From: Siphonodentalium dalli
Taxonomy: Eukaryota > Mollusca > Scaphopoda > Gadilida > Siphonodentaliidae
DNA: 64,000 nt
Assembly (NCBI GenBank): GCA_032622095.1
Contig: CP136067.1
Span: 192,656,052-192,720,051 of the forward strand
Direction of reading: 5' to 3'
Positions 34,437 through 46,216 of this stretch are shown here, piece after piece. Below the pieces are notes generated by a model, which was not told the origin of the DNA, searched no databases, and saw only the letters and a list, made by a program, of their open reading frames with translations. The translations under genes and the position numbers were made by a program. How positions within the stretch are numbered: the first letter of the stretch is position 1; each line of letters opens with the position of its first letter.

Positions 34437-35329
34437 TTGCAGCTTGGCTTTTGCCTCGACCTATGTATGTTTGTCGCTTGACCAATCACGAGAAGGGTTT
34501 GAATGTCTTAAATATAGTGAATCTCTTCCTGGAATTATATATATCCTGAGTCGTATTTCGGGAGAGAATCCAGATTCAAAATCCGAAACAGATTATGGGG
34601 CGGGGCTAAACCGTGATGACAAGAATTCTAGGTCAGATTTTGAAATCCACATGGTCGCCGGTACTAGGTTTAATGTTCTTCCAGCGTCAAACGTCACTGA
34701 ATGTATTGGACACTGGTATTCATTTAAATATTATATTTATAATGTTCATGTTTGTCCCAACTTTTTGGTGAAGGTCGTGCATTTCTTTCTCGTCGAGTAT
34801 TATAGTTGAAATCAACATGCGTAGGGGCGATATTAATGGATGGGATTATGAAACGAATATCATGAAATTGACAATGAAAATTACAAGCTTCGCCATCAAC
34901 CGAAGTGCTCCCCCAGCGTTACTGTCAATAATGGCTAATTTCAGTAACATTCTGCCAGTTTACACTTGACAGCACAAATTTAATTAATTTGATATGGATC
35001 GTTTATATTCTGCAATAATTTTGTATCTAAAGGGCGGTTTCTTATGTTTTTGGGGTTTTGAAACTGCGAGGGGGGGGGGTAATCTCGGTTTGTTTACATT
35101 ATGAATATTTGATTCCGTAATCGGAATTAGATTCAGAATCCGATAATAACGATTGCGGTCTGTTCGTTTACACAACAACCACAATGTATGAGTATACTAT
35201 GGTCTGTTCGTTTTGGGAACCATGTAGCGTATGCAGTGTAATCTGTAATCAAGAATCCGGAGTTTCTCACGAAATAACGACTCTGGGGATTAGTCATGCA
35301 AATAGTATAATCCATCTTATAAATTTCAG
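34437..35329. other. No recognised feature; one 121-codon frame (34444-34809, +)
   Basis: The plus-strand frame shows no signal peptide or family motif. I treat it as unassigned and probably chance. Confidence 0.3.
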
Positions 35330-35530
35330 AAAAAGTTGATGGCCGCCATCTAGAGGTCGCCCCAGCGATATATATGCAGTTGATGATTTGATCAGGGATG
35401 TGAGCTGTGGGGTGTGCCAAAAGATTTAGTCTTGGAAAGAATAAAATCCAAGATGGCTGCCGCCGGCCATGTTTTTTATCGATATTCGGAAACATTTAAT
35501 TTCGCACATCGAGAGGTCACCCCGACGATA
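35330..35530. repeat. AAGATGGC-type repeat fragment
   Basis: GATGGCCGCCATCTAGAGGTC and CCAAGATGGCTGCCGCCGGCC blocks match the repeat at 9796-10340. Confidence 0.5.
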
Positions 35531-35907
35531 TTAATTGAGGTCCAGAAAAGCTTCTATCAATTAATGTCAATATTATTTAGATGTTTTACAAATGATACGT
35601 ACCTTGAATCAGGACGTTAAAAAATGTGCAAATTTTTAGAACAGGCGACTTGCGAAAAAGTTCGGAACGTAGCAAGAGGGAGAACTCTATCTTGTCAGCA
35701 CCCTGTATCAAGGCAAATGTCTTTTGAACAAACTGATTTCCCTCGGTTGCACATTATAATGCCTTTATAGAAAAATAATATACCAAACCTTTGATTGTGT
35801 TTCTATTTTATTTCAAAAAAGGGGTTTGTAATCTTGCAATCGCGTTTTATACAAATAAAACATGTTCTTGTTGTACTTGTGGGCCGGAAGGGATACATTA
35901 TCTTTAA

Positions 35908-36344
35908 AGGTACTCAACACGATCAGAGGGTCCCCATATCATCAAGATAAAACAACAACAACATTTCTTCAAAATACGCTTTAGTTATCAGAATCGATTA
36001 ATTGCAACAAAATAATGCCAATTATGGTATAAAATTCCCCAAAATGTGTTATTTGTCAACATTGTGTTCAACGAAATATGGCCGTATTATCACTTGAGTA
36101 TTCACGAAATTTGGCCGTAGTACCACTTGTTTTTAGAGTTATCCATCCTCATCCGCAATTTTAACCGAGACCATCCGTATGACGGCGTGTTTCTGGGCCA
36201 CAAACAATTGAAATAACAAACTTCAAAAATCGATATCTGATCTCTCTGAACTTTATGGGTAGGTTCCTCGGCTCGAATCAAATATTTTTTACCACCGAAT
36301 CCAAAGAAATAGTAATTTAGTGGTGTTAATCGGATTGAGTACCT
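35908..36344. mobile_element. Family A MITE, complete, TTAA-flanked
   Basis: TTAA lies at 35904-35907 and 36345-36348. The ends AGGTACTCAACACGA / TCGGATTGAGTACCT are present. It carries the uninterrupted TCGATTAATTGCAAC site that serves as the empty-site reference for the nested pair at 31265-32174. Confidence 0.8.
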
Positions 36345-36563
36345 TTAATAGTTCGCATCACCCATGCATTTTCCCGTGGAACTAAACAATTCGTCCCACT
36401 GGAGCGATTCCAATCACGTCGATATAATTATACAAATATGATGATCATTCATACAGCATCACAGTCACACCCATTCATATATAGACTAAGTATGAATACA
36501 TTCAGGCAATACTTTTCTTAATTAATTCAATATAGTCTCACGACATGCGCAGGACCACAGGTC

Positions 36564-36643
36564 TCTGGGGAAAATACTAAAATACCAATATAGACTATGC
36601 CAGTGCTATAATCTATATATTGGTATTTAAGTATTTTCCCCAG
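36564..36643. repeat. Short AT-rich hairpin H6
   Basis: CTGGGGAAAATACT(A/T)AAATACCAATATA pairs with TATATTGGTATTTAAGTATTTTCCCCAG. The tip lacks CGAG words, so it is not of the H1-H5 type. Confidence 0.7.
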
Positions 36644-37260
36644 GGACATGTGATTACAAGCACGGAAGAATTGTCCAGAACGATGTATACTCACACAGCG
36701 AATTTATATTTATATTTATAAATAAAACAATGGTCACGAATTTTATCGACAAGCGATATTCAACCCCTTTAGGCAAGGGGAAGAAACAAAATTAAAAACG
36801 ACAGCGCCACTTTAACAAACTCATCGCTAATTATATACTGTATACTCGTGCCTTTTGGGTATACTTTCACACGATATAGTAACATTTAATGGCATTTTCA
36901 GGCAATTTTTCGTTCAAAAGACAGTCAATTCGCCCTTTTGGCAGGCAGCTAGCTTATTGTGTTCTGGGATATGAACGAAAACTGCATATAAAGTGCATTG
37001 CGCATGCGCACCATAGTTTCATCACGGACAGTGAGATATGTGTAGTTTCTTCAGTTATTCTGCAACTTCAAATATTTGACAAGACAGTATCAATCGTGTA
37101 AATCATAATTCCTGCCATTGCAACGCCCTAATGAAGGAATAATCTCGGTGCATGTGCTACTGTCATTACACACCGAATCACAAACTCATTAATCGCGAGC
37201 ACTGTCCGATTTAACAACAAACAATTTTCGTAAAAATTAGTATGGATCCCTCCACATATC
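36644..37260. other. No recognised feature downstream of the receptor gene
   Basis: Non-coding by inspection. It lies beyond the candidate polyadenylation signal of the minus-strand receptor gene. Confidence 0.3.
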
Positions 37261-37266
37261 TTTATT
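37261..37266 (-). promoter_or_regulatory. Candidate AATAAA polyadenylation signal
   Basis: On the minus strand AATAAA occurs about 325 nt after the receptor stop codon and is the first canonical signal I see downstream. A nearer ATAATAAG (about 37507) is not canonical. The use of either is inferred. Confidence 0.45.
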
Positions 37267-37591
37267 TAACAATAGTCCATACCGAATAACAGTGGCTCGT
37301 TGCGAACTCGTTGCGGACGGCGCATAGCCACAACCATTTCACGCTAATATATCCTTGCGCGGTCCGAAACTCATTCGAAAATAATTCTAGATTAAAATGC
37401 GCGTTGTGTTCTAGCTATCTGGTTATTTACACGAATGTCGTCATGTTTTATCGAATTTAATTAAATTTATACAATCTCACAGAGAAGTTTAAACCGAGAC
37501 CAACTCTTATTATATCACACAAACACGTGACTATCACAGATCACGTGACTTCCACATAATAGTCTTCGCTCAAATTTACGAGTGTCTCCTG

Positions 37592-37914
37592 TCACACCGG
37601 CACCGTTTGTCTATTCTGTAGCATAGGCGTTCGCTCCTCCATACTCCCATCGTCAGTCGACGACGACGCTGTAGTTTGATTCCCGACACTTCCGATTTCA
37701 TCCCCGAGCATGCGCCCTCGTAGACTTCCGCCATCGTCGGTGTGAAATGAAGTATTCCCTTTGCTGCTATTCAGATCCGCAGTATCTGGGTCAGAAAATG
37801 AAGTCTCGACAGTTGTCGGACCTTCGAGACTTCCCGAGACTTTGTCCTGTTCTTTAGTGCTTTCATCGTCCGTTTCGTCGATATATTTGATATCTTCGCA
37901 CGATTCATAAATAT
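37592..37914 (-). CDS. TNFR-like receptor, last coding exon (C-terminal tail)
   Basis: The acceptor is TTTTTCAG|ATATTTATG, with a CTAAC branch-point-like word about 20 nt upstream. Entering in phase 1 (the G of the preceding exon completes GAT), the frame is open for 107 codons to TGA at 37594-37592. It is Ser/Thr/Asp/Glu-rich and contains two tyrosine motifs (DIYESCED, KYIDET). An SMEE tetrapeptide near the end fits the minimal TRAF2/3-binding pattern (P/S/A/T)-x-(Q/E)-E; that function is speculative. There is no death domain. The link to this gene rests on phase agreement and matching tail composition across a 7-kb intron, so an additional exon or a different partner is possible. Confidence 0.65.
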
Positions 37915-37947
37915 CTGAAAAATTATGGTTATGTTAGTCGTTTTTAA

Positions 37948-38360
37948 AAGTACTCAATCCGATTAGACTCTCTTAAATTACTATTTCTTTGGCTTTGTGG
38001 GTAAAAAATATTTGATTTAAGTCGAGGAACCCACCCTTCAAAGCTCAGAGTGATCAGATATCAATTTTTGAAGATGTGGGCCACCTCTACGTCTCAAACG
38101 GACAAATTAGGGACAAATTGCGGGTGTAAGATGGATAACTCTAAAATCAAGTGGTTATTATTAACAATAATAATTTGTCCCTAATTTGCCCGTTTGAGAC
38201 GTGGAAGTGGCCCACATCTCTAAAAATTAACACATTTCAAAAATAGATATCTGATCACTCTGAGCTTTGAAGGGTGGGTTCCTCGACTCGAATCAAATAT
38301 TTTTTACTCCCGAAGCCAAAGAAATAGTAATTTAGGGGCGCTTAAACGGATTGAGTACCT
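37948..38360. mobile_element. Family A MITE, complete, 33 nt from a splice acceptor
   Basis: TTAA lies at 37944-37947 and 38361-38364. The ends are AAGTACTC-like and GATTGAGTACCT. The copy is a near-complete palindrome (center near 38160). It lies in the last intron of the receptor gene, directly upstream of the final acceptor. Confidence 0.8.
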
Positions 38361-38406
38361 TTAATTGCCTCTATGCGTTCACAGTCGTGCTTTGAAAAAC
38401 AATTGA

Positions 38407-38828
38407 AGGTACTCAATCCGATCAGACGCTCCTAAACTACTACTTCTTTTGGCTTCGGATGTAAAATATATTTGATTTGAGTCGAGGAATCCACCCATCA
38501 AAGCTCAGAGTGATCAGATATCGATTTTTGAAGTTTGTTATTTCTCGAGATCTGCAGTAATACGTGACCCAGAAACACGTGGTCAAACGGGCGGTCTTGC
38601 GGATGAAGATGGATAACTCTAAAATCAAGTGGTTATTATTGCCACTTGATTTTAGAGTTATCCATCTTCATCCGCAAGACCGCCCATTTGACCACGTGTT
38701 TCTGTGCCACTTATTACTACATATCTCGAGAAATAACAAACTTCAAAAATCGATATCTGATCACTCTGAGCTTTACCTCGAAGCCAAAGAAATAGTAATT
38801 TAGGAGCGTCTGATCGGATTGAGTACCT
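38407..38828. mobile_element. Family A MITE, near-perfect palindrome
   Basis: The left flank is TTGA (38403-38406) and the right flank TTAA (38829-38832). Arms of about 210 bp pair almost throughout, meeting at GTGGTTATTATTGCCAC near 38631-38647. It is the most symmetrical copy in the window. In the receptor transcript it would form a long intronic stem. Confidence 0.8.
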
Positions 38829-38917
38829 TTAAACAATTATTACCAAGAAGAACGTGGAAAACTAGACGAACTTTGTTCTTACTTCCATCATCAATAATCA
38901 TCATTCCGCACGTTTAA

Positions 38918-39395
38918 AGGTACTCAATCCGTAGAGGGTCCCCATCTCAACAGATTCCAACAACAACAATCCGATCAGAGGGTCCTATATTACTATATCT
39001 TTGGCTTTGGGGGTAAAAAATATTTGATTCGAGTCGAGGAACCCATCAAACAAAGCTCAGAGTTATTAGATATTGATTTTTTAAATTTGTTAATTTCTCG
39101 AGATGAGTACTAATAATTGCCGTCAATTTTGAAACCTGCTCGAGATGATTACACCAAAACTCTATTCAAACAGACAAGGATGGATAACTCTAAAATCAAG
39201 TGGTAATAATCACGCAATTTTGACTACGTACTGGGCCAGAAAGAATTCCCGATAATGAAAAATAATAGATTTCTAAAATCGATATCTAACAAATCTGAGC
39301 TTTGATGGGTGACTTCCTCGACTCGAATCAAATATTTTTGACCCCCGAAGCCATTGAAATAGTAATTGAGATGAGTTTTATCGGATTGAGTACCT
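38918..39395. mobile_element. Family A MITE, long subtype
   Basis: TTAA lies at 38914-38917 and 39396-39399. The body closely matches 194-673, 31356-31832 and 51190-51648, including CCCATCTCAACAGATTCC and GAGATGAGTACTAATAATTGCC. Confidence 0.8.
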
Positions 39396-39399
39396 TTAA

Positions 39400-39974
39400 A
39401 GTATCGTTTGTAAATTCTTCCTGTAACAACTCAACGAAAGATAACTCTAAAATACAACCAACGTATAGATTGTGGTCAGACACGGCGCGCTGGTTTTGAA
39501 CTCATTAACTTATTTGCAGCAGCAATGGCTGCCGTCAAGTCGCTCTACATTCTATTCTTTGTATTAAAACAGAAGAAAGCATTACTTGTAACACTTTGCA
39601 CATATTTTCTGGCAAATATTGTAATAAGTACATCTTGACACATTGAGAAGCAAATATGTTTATAGGCGATATATGCTAATACGGTGGGGTTCTAACATCT
39701 TGATATTTATTATTTCTAGTCATCTGGCGAATTCCTTTAGTGTCATTTTACCTTATCCGGCAATGTCATATTACTTCATTCCCTGTCGAAATAATTTTGG
39801 ATTGAAATTTCTTAGAATGTGTCGCTGTACTCAAGTGTACTCTGACAGGTTTGTTTCAATGTTTTTCCAGAAATTTGTATCTACTAGTATGTGGTGTGAA
39901 TTGTTTTAGACAACGAAATGATAGGCAAAATTAAAAGTTATCTCTCTTTGAATTTCCCCCCTTTTTGTTCGTAT
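39400..39974. other. Intron sequence, no recognised feature
   Basis: Part of the inferred 7-kb last intron of the receptor gene. An 88-codon plus-strand frame is not recognised. Confidence 0.3.
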
Positions 39975-39978
39975 TTAA

Positions 39979-40371
39979 CCCTTTACCCAACAGAAGGCCC
40001 CTGTGCCAATGCATTCTCTTATATATGCGAGGCGACCTATGGTCGACTCGCATATATAAGAGAATGCATTGGCTTAACACATCAAAAATTATAAAATTGT
40101 TAAAGAATGTAAGAAAAAATTGTAAAAAGTGTTAAAAAAACGATTTTTTTTAGGCCAATGCATTCTCTTATATATGCGAGGCGACCTATGGTCGACTCGC
40201 ATATATAAGAGAATGCATTGGCACAGGGCATAACTGTAACTATCACAATGTGGTCAAGGAGCCGGTTCCAATGATATCCATATTTGTATGGTTCTATTGA
40301 GACAGACCGAAGATATTTTAGGCTGTTGAAGCTTTATTTGGCCGGTTTTGACCGGTTTGTTGGGTAAAGGG
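39979..40371. mobile_element. Family B1 double-hairpin element
   Basis: TTAA lies at 39975-39978 and 40372-40375. Both hairpins (about 40006-40073 and 40154-40221) match the consensus without visible change. Same orientation as 10590-10980, and the whole sequence is nearly identical to it. Confidence 0.8.
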
Positions 40372-40375
40372 TTAA

Positions 40376-41324
40376 AGTTCACATTGGATAAAGGCCGAAT
40401 CAATGTCATGCAATATTCCTCTGTTGTTGGGACGGTCTGTACTTACTTCAAAGCTATGCTGACCCATTGCCCTTCATTGCCCTTGGTATTATAGGACCCA
40501 TAACCCTTGGCATTATAGCCCCATGAAATAATTTGTATTTGATACAGAAATTGTCGGCGTTTGTTTGTACCATTAGACATTGAGTTATGCCCCTTCGTAT
40601 GTATACACCAACTTTAACAATTTATTTTTACCAAAAGTTACCATGTTAACCCAAAATAGATCTCGGGACAGAGTGAATGTAAGTAAATAAACTTCTTCGA
40701 CCCGATAGCTACATCTATGATATAACTGATAAATATTTAAAATATGAATTAGTTGTGTTAATTTCAAAATACAGTGCACACATCATATCATCATATGATT
40801 TAAAGATGTATTCAAATTTCCAGACATCCAGTTATAATAAAATAACAAAGCTAATTTAACATTGTTTTAAACTTTTCTGTTGATGAAACCATTTGAAAGA
40901 TGACTACTGCAACTTATATTAATTGCAAAATACAGTGTATTGCATGTCTTTAAAGGACAGATGACAAAATTCAGTTGGCCTGTACTGAATATACGAAAAT
41001 CATGTTACACATCAAATTTTCTTTCTTTTTTTCTTATGAACTTCCACAGCTGTGTAAAATAATTGAACCATCAAACTTGTATGATGCCACATTTAACACC
41101 TGTTACACTGCATGTCAGTTGTGTCCCCCCCCCCCCCCCGATACTATAACATCATCAAATCCATACAGTTTTGCCAAACCAAAAAAAAAAATTAGAGTAA
41201 AGATGCCATGCCATATTACATTTTTTTTTAAACACGTGCTGGGGAATTCCAAATTGAACCAGGCATCACCATATATGGAATTAGAGGTGAAGAAATTTCC
41301 AAAATAAAAATATAGTAACTCTGT
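40376..41324. other. Intron sequence, no recognised feature
   Basis: AT-rich. A segment around 40790-40905 (AAAGATGTATT...AGACATCCAG...TAACATTGTTTTAA) is repeated near 45125-45195, another intron of the same gene. A C14 run lies at about 41127. Confidence 0.4.
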
Positions 41325-41425
41325 GCGTTTAAATGTGGGTTCCTCGATTCAAATCAAATATTTGCCACCCGAAGAAGTAGTAATTCTGGGGCGGGTGGTG
41401 TTAACTCGGACAGGGTGGGTAGATC
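41325..41425. mobile_element. Family A MITE, degraded right end
   Basis: GTGGGTTCCTCGATTCAAATCAAATATT, CCGAAGAAGTAGTAATTCTGGGGCG and a decayed GTGTTAACTCGGA terminus. Confidence 0.45.
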
Positions 41426-41514
41426 TTTAAGAGGCTCTCAGGATCTCTGATACCCTCCCTCCCCGCCACCTATTATTTCTACCATGAGTGGAGCTTCCTG
41501 AAATTTTGCAGAAA

Positions 41515-41712
41515 CCCTGTGCCAATGCATTCTCTTATATATACGAGTCACCCATTGGTCTAACACTATTTACAATGACCTTGTAAGCCAGCTAGTGCAT
41601 TCTCTTATATATATGCAATGCTCCCGATGGGAGACCAGCATGTATCAGAGAATGCAGTAGCAAATAATTTTTAATGCTGCACCAGCGAAGCTCCCGTCAT
41701 GAAAGTGTTATA
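41515..41712. repeat. Degraded double-hairpin repeat related to family B
   Basis: CTGTGCCAATGCATTCTCTT and a second GTGCATTCTCTTATATATATGC are present, but the partner arms are mostly degraded (CAGAGAATGCAGTAGC). The right edge has the ATGCTGCACCAGCG...CATGAAAG segment seen at 1-58. Confidence 0.5.
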
Positions 41713-42967
41713 TATAACACACTGACAACTTGCAAGACTTGTAAGACGATATAGTTGAAATTATATCCCTGAAAATGTTTGAAAGTCCGGAATCCAGGGA
41801 ATGCCCAGAAAACGTTAATCCCTGGTACTACTACCCACACACTGTGCAATATATATATATATATATATAGCTACGCTGCTATGTGTAGGCTATACCTTAT
41901 ATCTTAGTTCTGTGCTATGCTCTGTATTTTAAGCGGATGAGTTGCAAGCATTACAAGTTACATCATAGACTTGTATATTATATATATATATTTATCACAT
42001 AATTAGCCCCTAAACCCGGCCTCATAGTTGTTAGTAAGGCACACGTGTATTATCGACACGCGCAGTGACGTAACAGCTCAGCACAATGATGTCGATGCCA
42101 ATGCTGGAACATTATTATGTTAATTAGGATATAATTATGATATTTGATTTGTGTTAGGTTATTTATTGTTGACTGTTAGATAATATGGGTGATAAGGGTG
42201 GTTGCACAATTTTGTCAACATGAGAAGACCCATTTGAAATGGAACTATATTTGTTCTTGAAGTTGTCTTTATTACCTCTTTGGTTGTGATAAGGAAATAA
42301 ATATTAATGTATGTTAAACCCAGTCGTTTCGAGATTGTTTTTCCTTGCTAAAATGTGATTATACATGTGATAAAATGGATCTCAAATTCGTCGCAATTCT
42401 ACACGAAATTTATTAACCTCGTCTACTAAATTAGATTCGAGCCTCGCTAGAGAGCATTCGGTTAATACAGTTCGTTTAATATTGCGATTTATTAGATTGT
42501 CTTTTTGTTCTCATTGCTTTCATAATTGTGAACTACATGCTTTGTATATACACGCGTTAAAACTGTGTTAACCTAAACTGTCTGTATATATATCTCCGTG
42601 AATGGAGGACAATACAGATATATATATATATATAATATGAATGTGCATAACTATATGGAGGATGGGAGGATACAGCGCTGAATAGAATTAGACTATGAGG
42701 TCCACTATAATGACAAACATGGTGCACGCTTTGTTAGTATATGTTTTCAAACATTGTGGTTTTAAGCATAAGTATACATACTATTCGAGAAGCAAGGTTC
42801 AGAAACGGGTAACAAACCAAGCGAGTGAACTAAGGAAGTTTTTATACCTGAAATAAGGGACAATTTAAAGAGACTCAATGCATTCGAAGTGGGTTTATGC
42901 GAATTAAAATAAAAGTCTGTCAAACAACTATCGCCAACACAAATTGACTTTGTTCTTATTTTCAGTA
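41713..42967. other. Intron sequence with (TA)n tracts
   Basis: TA-rich microsatellites lie near 41850, 41975, 42585 and 42620. A half-copy of the H1 arm is near 42410-42445. No exon recognised. Confidence 0.35.
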
Positions 42968-42971
42968 TTAA

Positions 42972-43430
42972 AGGTACTCAATCCGATTCGATGGTCCCCA
43001 TATCATCAGATTCCAACAACAAATTTTTTTGGAAATGCCGCTTCAGTTATCGGAATCGAATAATTGCCCAAAAATAATACTAACCACTGTCAACTATAGT
43101 ATAAAATTGCCCAAAACCTGTTATTTATCAACATTTTGTTCAACGAAGTTTTGCAGGTTTGTCAAATATCTGACACAAAAAAGTCACTTGATTTTAGAGT
43201 TATTCATCTTCATCCGCAATTTGGTCAGAGAAAGTCTTCTGGTCGACTGTTTACTGGGCCACTTAAAATAATTATCGGTGGTGAAAAATAACAGATTTCA
43301 AACATCGATATCTGATCACTCTGAGCTTTGATGGGTGAGTTTCTCGACTCGAATCAGATATTTTTTACCCCCGAAGCTGAGGAAATATTACTTTGCGAGC
43401 GTTAATTCGGATTAATGATACTCGGGCTTC
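42972..43430. mobile_element. Family A MITE, TTAA on the left, decayed right end
   Basis: TTAA at 42968-42971 is followed by AGGTACTCAATCCGATTCGATGG. The right part has ATCGATATCTGATCACTCTGAGC, then GGGAGTTTCTCGACTCG-type blocks and a degraded GGATTAATGATACTC end. It resembles the 63537-63955 subtype. Confidence 0.65.
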
Positions 43431-44230
43431 AGTCCATCTGATACCAAAGAGATCGTGTTACCAATCGAGTGAACGAACCACACGAAATATAGTATCAACA
43501 TCTTCAGAGCCGGAGTCGAAGATTCACCCCCCCCCCCCCCGCATCGACAACACTCAAGATCATGTTGGCGAACTTGCACCAAACAACGATACGAAACAAT
43601 AACCGGAAGTCAGACCTGCAGTGACACTGCTCGGTCATGCAATGAATTTGATTTTTGACCTTTCATTCGTGCTTGACATTACGTGACGAGTACATATTGT
43701 GTCGGAATCGGCTATTACGCGGTAACTCTCATTTTTTCGCGTTATGACTGGTATATAAGTTCAAGCAAGTTCAATGTGCGAATTACCATTATTATATCCC
43801 ACAATAAAGTGATGTGAAACACTCCGGTATGGTGATCAAATAGAAATGGAGAATAATCTTGCTCAAAGTATAGTAATTTTTACAAATAGTATTTCCAAAT
43901 TGACAACACGCACGTCATTCTTATATATGAATTAAATGCAGTGACTGTCGATGGCGAAATCGTTTTCGTAAGTTTATCGCCGATAGAATGATGCGTCCCG
44001 ATTCGAGTAGTAAATATGTACAATTGAGCGTAGTTCTGACGATGTTTTTAATGGAGTGGTACGGTTGATTTGCTTCAAATTTTCGGCGATGTGGGTAGAA
44101 TGTTATATGCCTCCAGTTTTCATACTAACTTATTAGTTTCACGCAGCCGAACAAGTACATACTATGTCTTTAATACAATGCAGTGATTATTCCCCATTAT
44201 ATTATATAACTCAAGCGGTAACCCTTATAG
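43431..44230. other. Intron sequence, no recognised feature
   Basis: A C14 run near 43527. No exon or repeat family identified. Confidence 0.3.
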
Positions 44231-44235
44231 TATCT

Positions 44236-44677
44236 GTGACCCGCCATATCAAATCCAGTCGTAAGTCGGGATTTTTTTTTACCCTGTGCCAATGCATTCT
44301 CTTATATAGGTCGCCTCGCATATATAAGAGAATGCATTGGCCTAACAATTTTTTACAATTTTAATAATGTTTTCTTGTATTCTTTAACAAATTTATAATT
44401 TCACCCATACAGAGCCCCAGACAACCATGAGCAGACGACACTCTTCTATATGCTTCTATATATGTGTGGGGCTCCCTGCAGGGTAATGGATGTTTTTTAT
44501 TTTATGTCCTAAAAATTGTAAGAAACATTTATTTTAAAAAATGATAAAAAATTGTTAGGCCGATGCATTCTCTTATATATGCGAGGCGACCTATGGTCGA
44601 CTCGCATATATAAGAGAATGCATTGGCACAGGGTAAAAAAATCCCGACTTACGACTGGATTTGATATGGCGGGTCAC
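44236..44677. mobile_element. Family B2: hairpin pair inside GTGACC-ended element
   Basis: The outer inverted ends are long (GTGACCCGCCATATCAAATC...TCGGGATTTTTTT and complement, about 45 bp). Inside are the same GCCAATGCATTCTC hairpins as in B1; the first is shortened (its CGAG part is deleted) and the second is complete at 44562-44628. The longer core has a GAGCCCCA...TGGGGCTC inverted pair. The copy lies in the last intron of the receptor gene. No coding. Confidence 0.7.
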
Positions 44678-44896
44678 ATATGAGACCAATTATAAGAAGA
44701 CGATTTGTCGCCTCCGCTCAGCTTGAAACATTATGTTGAAGAAGGATTAAAAATGAATTCAATGGGTTTAAATGACATGTATTTGACCGTTTCTGAACCC
44801 AAGGTACATTAAACGACACAGAACACATAAAGCAGTCGAAGCATTGCGGAGATCCCCGAGCGCTGGCGGAGAGAGACGAGGATCCACCGCGAATAC

Positions 44897-45095
44897 CTTT
44901 GATCGGTTCGGGTTCAGTCGTTGGTCGTTTCATTACTTTCGCATACAAATCTTCGACCTTTACGGGTGGCGGAACCACTTCCACCGCCTCACGCCTCTCA
45001 TTCGGCGCAGTAATATCTAATTCTTCATACACACCTCCAACTGCTTTATCTACATAAACCCCATTTGACGTTTTGCCATTCGACCCATTCTCCTT
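44897..45095 (-). CDS. TNFR-like receptor, cytoplasmic exon
   Basis: The acceptor CTTTTTCAG|AAGGAG lies directly upstream, and the exon enters in phase 0. It encodes a polar juxtamembrane tail of 66 codons plus one base, with three tyrosine motifs: GVYVDK, GVYEEL and DLYAKV. YEEL and YAKV fit the YxxPhi pattern that SH2-domain proteins or endocytic adaptors can read. The donor is inferred as AAAG|GTATTC (phase 1), which matches the phase of the last exon. If it is not used, the frame continues another 59 codons (GGSSSLSAS...) to a stop at 44720-44718, an alternative C-terminus. The exon sits between family A and B insertions. Confidence 0.72.
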
Positions 45096-45194
45096 CTGAA
45101 AAAGAAAGCACACATCATATTATTTAAAGATGTATTAAAAGTTCCAGACATCCAGCTACAACAACATAACATATCTAATTTAACATTGTTTTAA

Positions 45195-45501
45195 CGGTAC
45201 TCAATCCGATCAGACGCTTCTAAATTACTATTGCTTTGGCTTCGGGGGTAAAAAATAGTTGATTCTAGTCGAGTAACCACTTGATTTTTCGAGTTATCCA
45301 TCTTACAACCGCAATTTGTCCGTTTGAGCACGTGGTTCTGGACATGTTCTGGTCCACAAACAAAAGAAACAGCAAACTTCAAACATCGATATCTAATCAA
45401 TCTGAGCTTTGATGGGTTGGTTCCTCGCTCGAATCAAATATTGTTTACCCCCGAAGCCAAATAAATAGTAATTTAGGAGCGTCTGATCGGATTGAGTACC
45501 T
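45195..45501. mobile_element. Family A MITE, short form
   Basis: TTAA lies at 45191-45194 and 45502-45505, with ends CGGTACTCAATCCGA / TCGGATTGAGTACCT. At 307 bp it lacks part of the center. It lies 99 nt from the exon at 44897-45095, inside the preceding intron. Confidence 0.8.
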
Positions 45502-45599
45502 TTAAGCTTTGTTATGTTGGTGAAACCATTTGAAAGATGACTACTGCAATACATGTTTTCTCAAGAAAGTATTCATAAACAGTATACATGTACAATGGA

Positions 45600-46170
45600 A
45601 TGGATTGTATTTGGGCGCGAAGCGCCCGGGATGGTCTAAAAGATCGAACGATCTTCACCTTTACTCCACGATTTGTTGATTAATTTATATCCGTATGTAT
45701 ATCCTTTATAGACTCGAAAACGGCTCGATCGATTGAGCCCAAACTTGCTATCTAAGGGTAAAAGGCGTTGGAATTGATGGGTTAATGGGTTAATTATTAA
45801 AGAGCGTTCGTATCTGCGGTGTCGTTGTTAAAGATCATTTATATACACGAGTATAAATACGGCTCAATCGACCGTCTCGGAAACTGGGGATATCGAGACG
45901 AAATTTCGTAGTTAGGGCTTCCAAGGGACGGGTGAGATTTTCGTCGGGTCAGTTTGTCCGCCTGAGGTGACCTTCACAAATTACCTTGGGCGATATCTCG
46001 GTCGTCAGCGGTGACATCGACGTGAAATTTGTTATGTATGGTCAACTCGGGACGGGGAATATTTTTGTCGGCGTGCCTGTACGGGGTTACCTTGAAAAAC
46101 AAAAATTAATGGATCGACCAAAGCCATGGGACCAATCCCGCCAGTGGCGGGCTTATCTGCTAGTTGCTAT
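45600..46170. repeat. Repeat D, diverged copy
   Basis: ATATCCTTTATAGACTCGAAAACGGCTCGATCGATTGAG begins a first unit, and TATAAATACGGCTCAATCGACCG a second. The terminus is CCCGCCAGTGGCGGGC and TCTGCTAGTTGCTATATA, the same hairpin/CTAGT layout as the other D copies. It is located in the intron between the transmembrane and cytoplasmic exons. Confidence 0.55.
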
Positions 46171-46216
46171 ATACAAGTACCAATTATTCTCATAGCATCT
46201 TCATCATCGCAACTAT

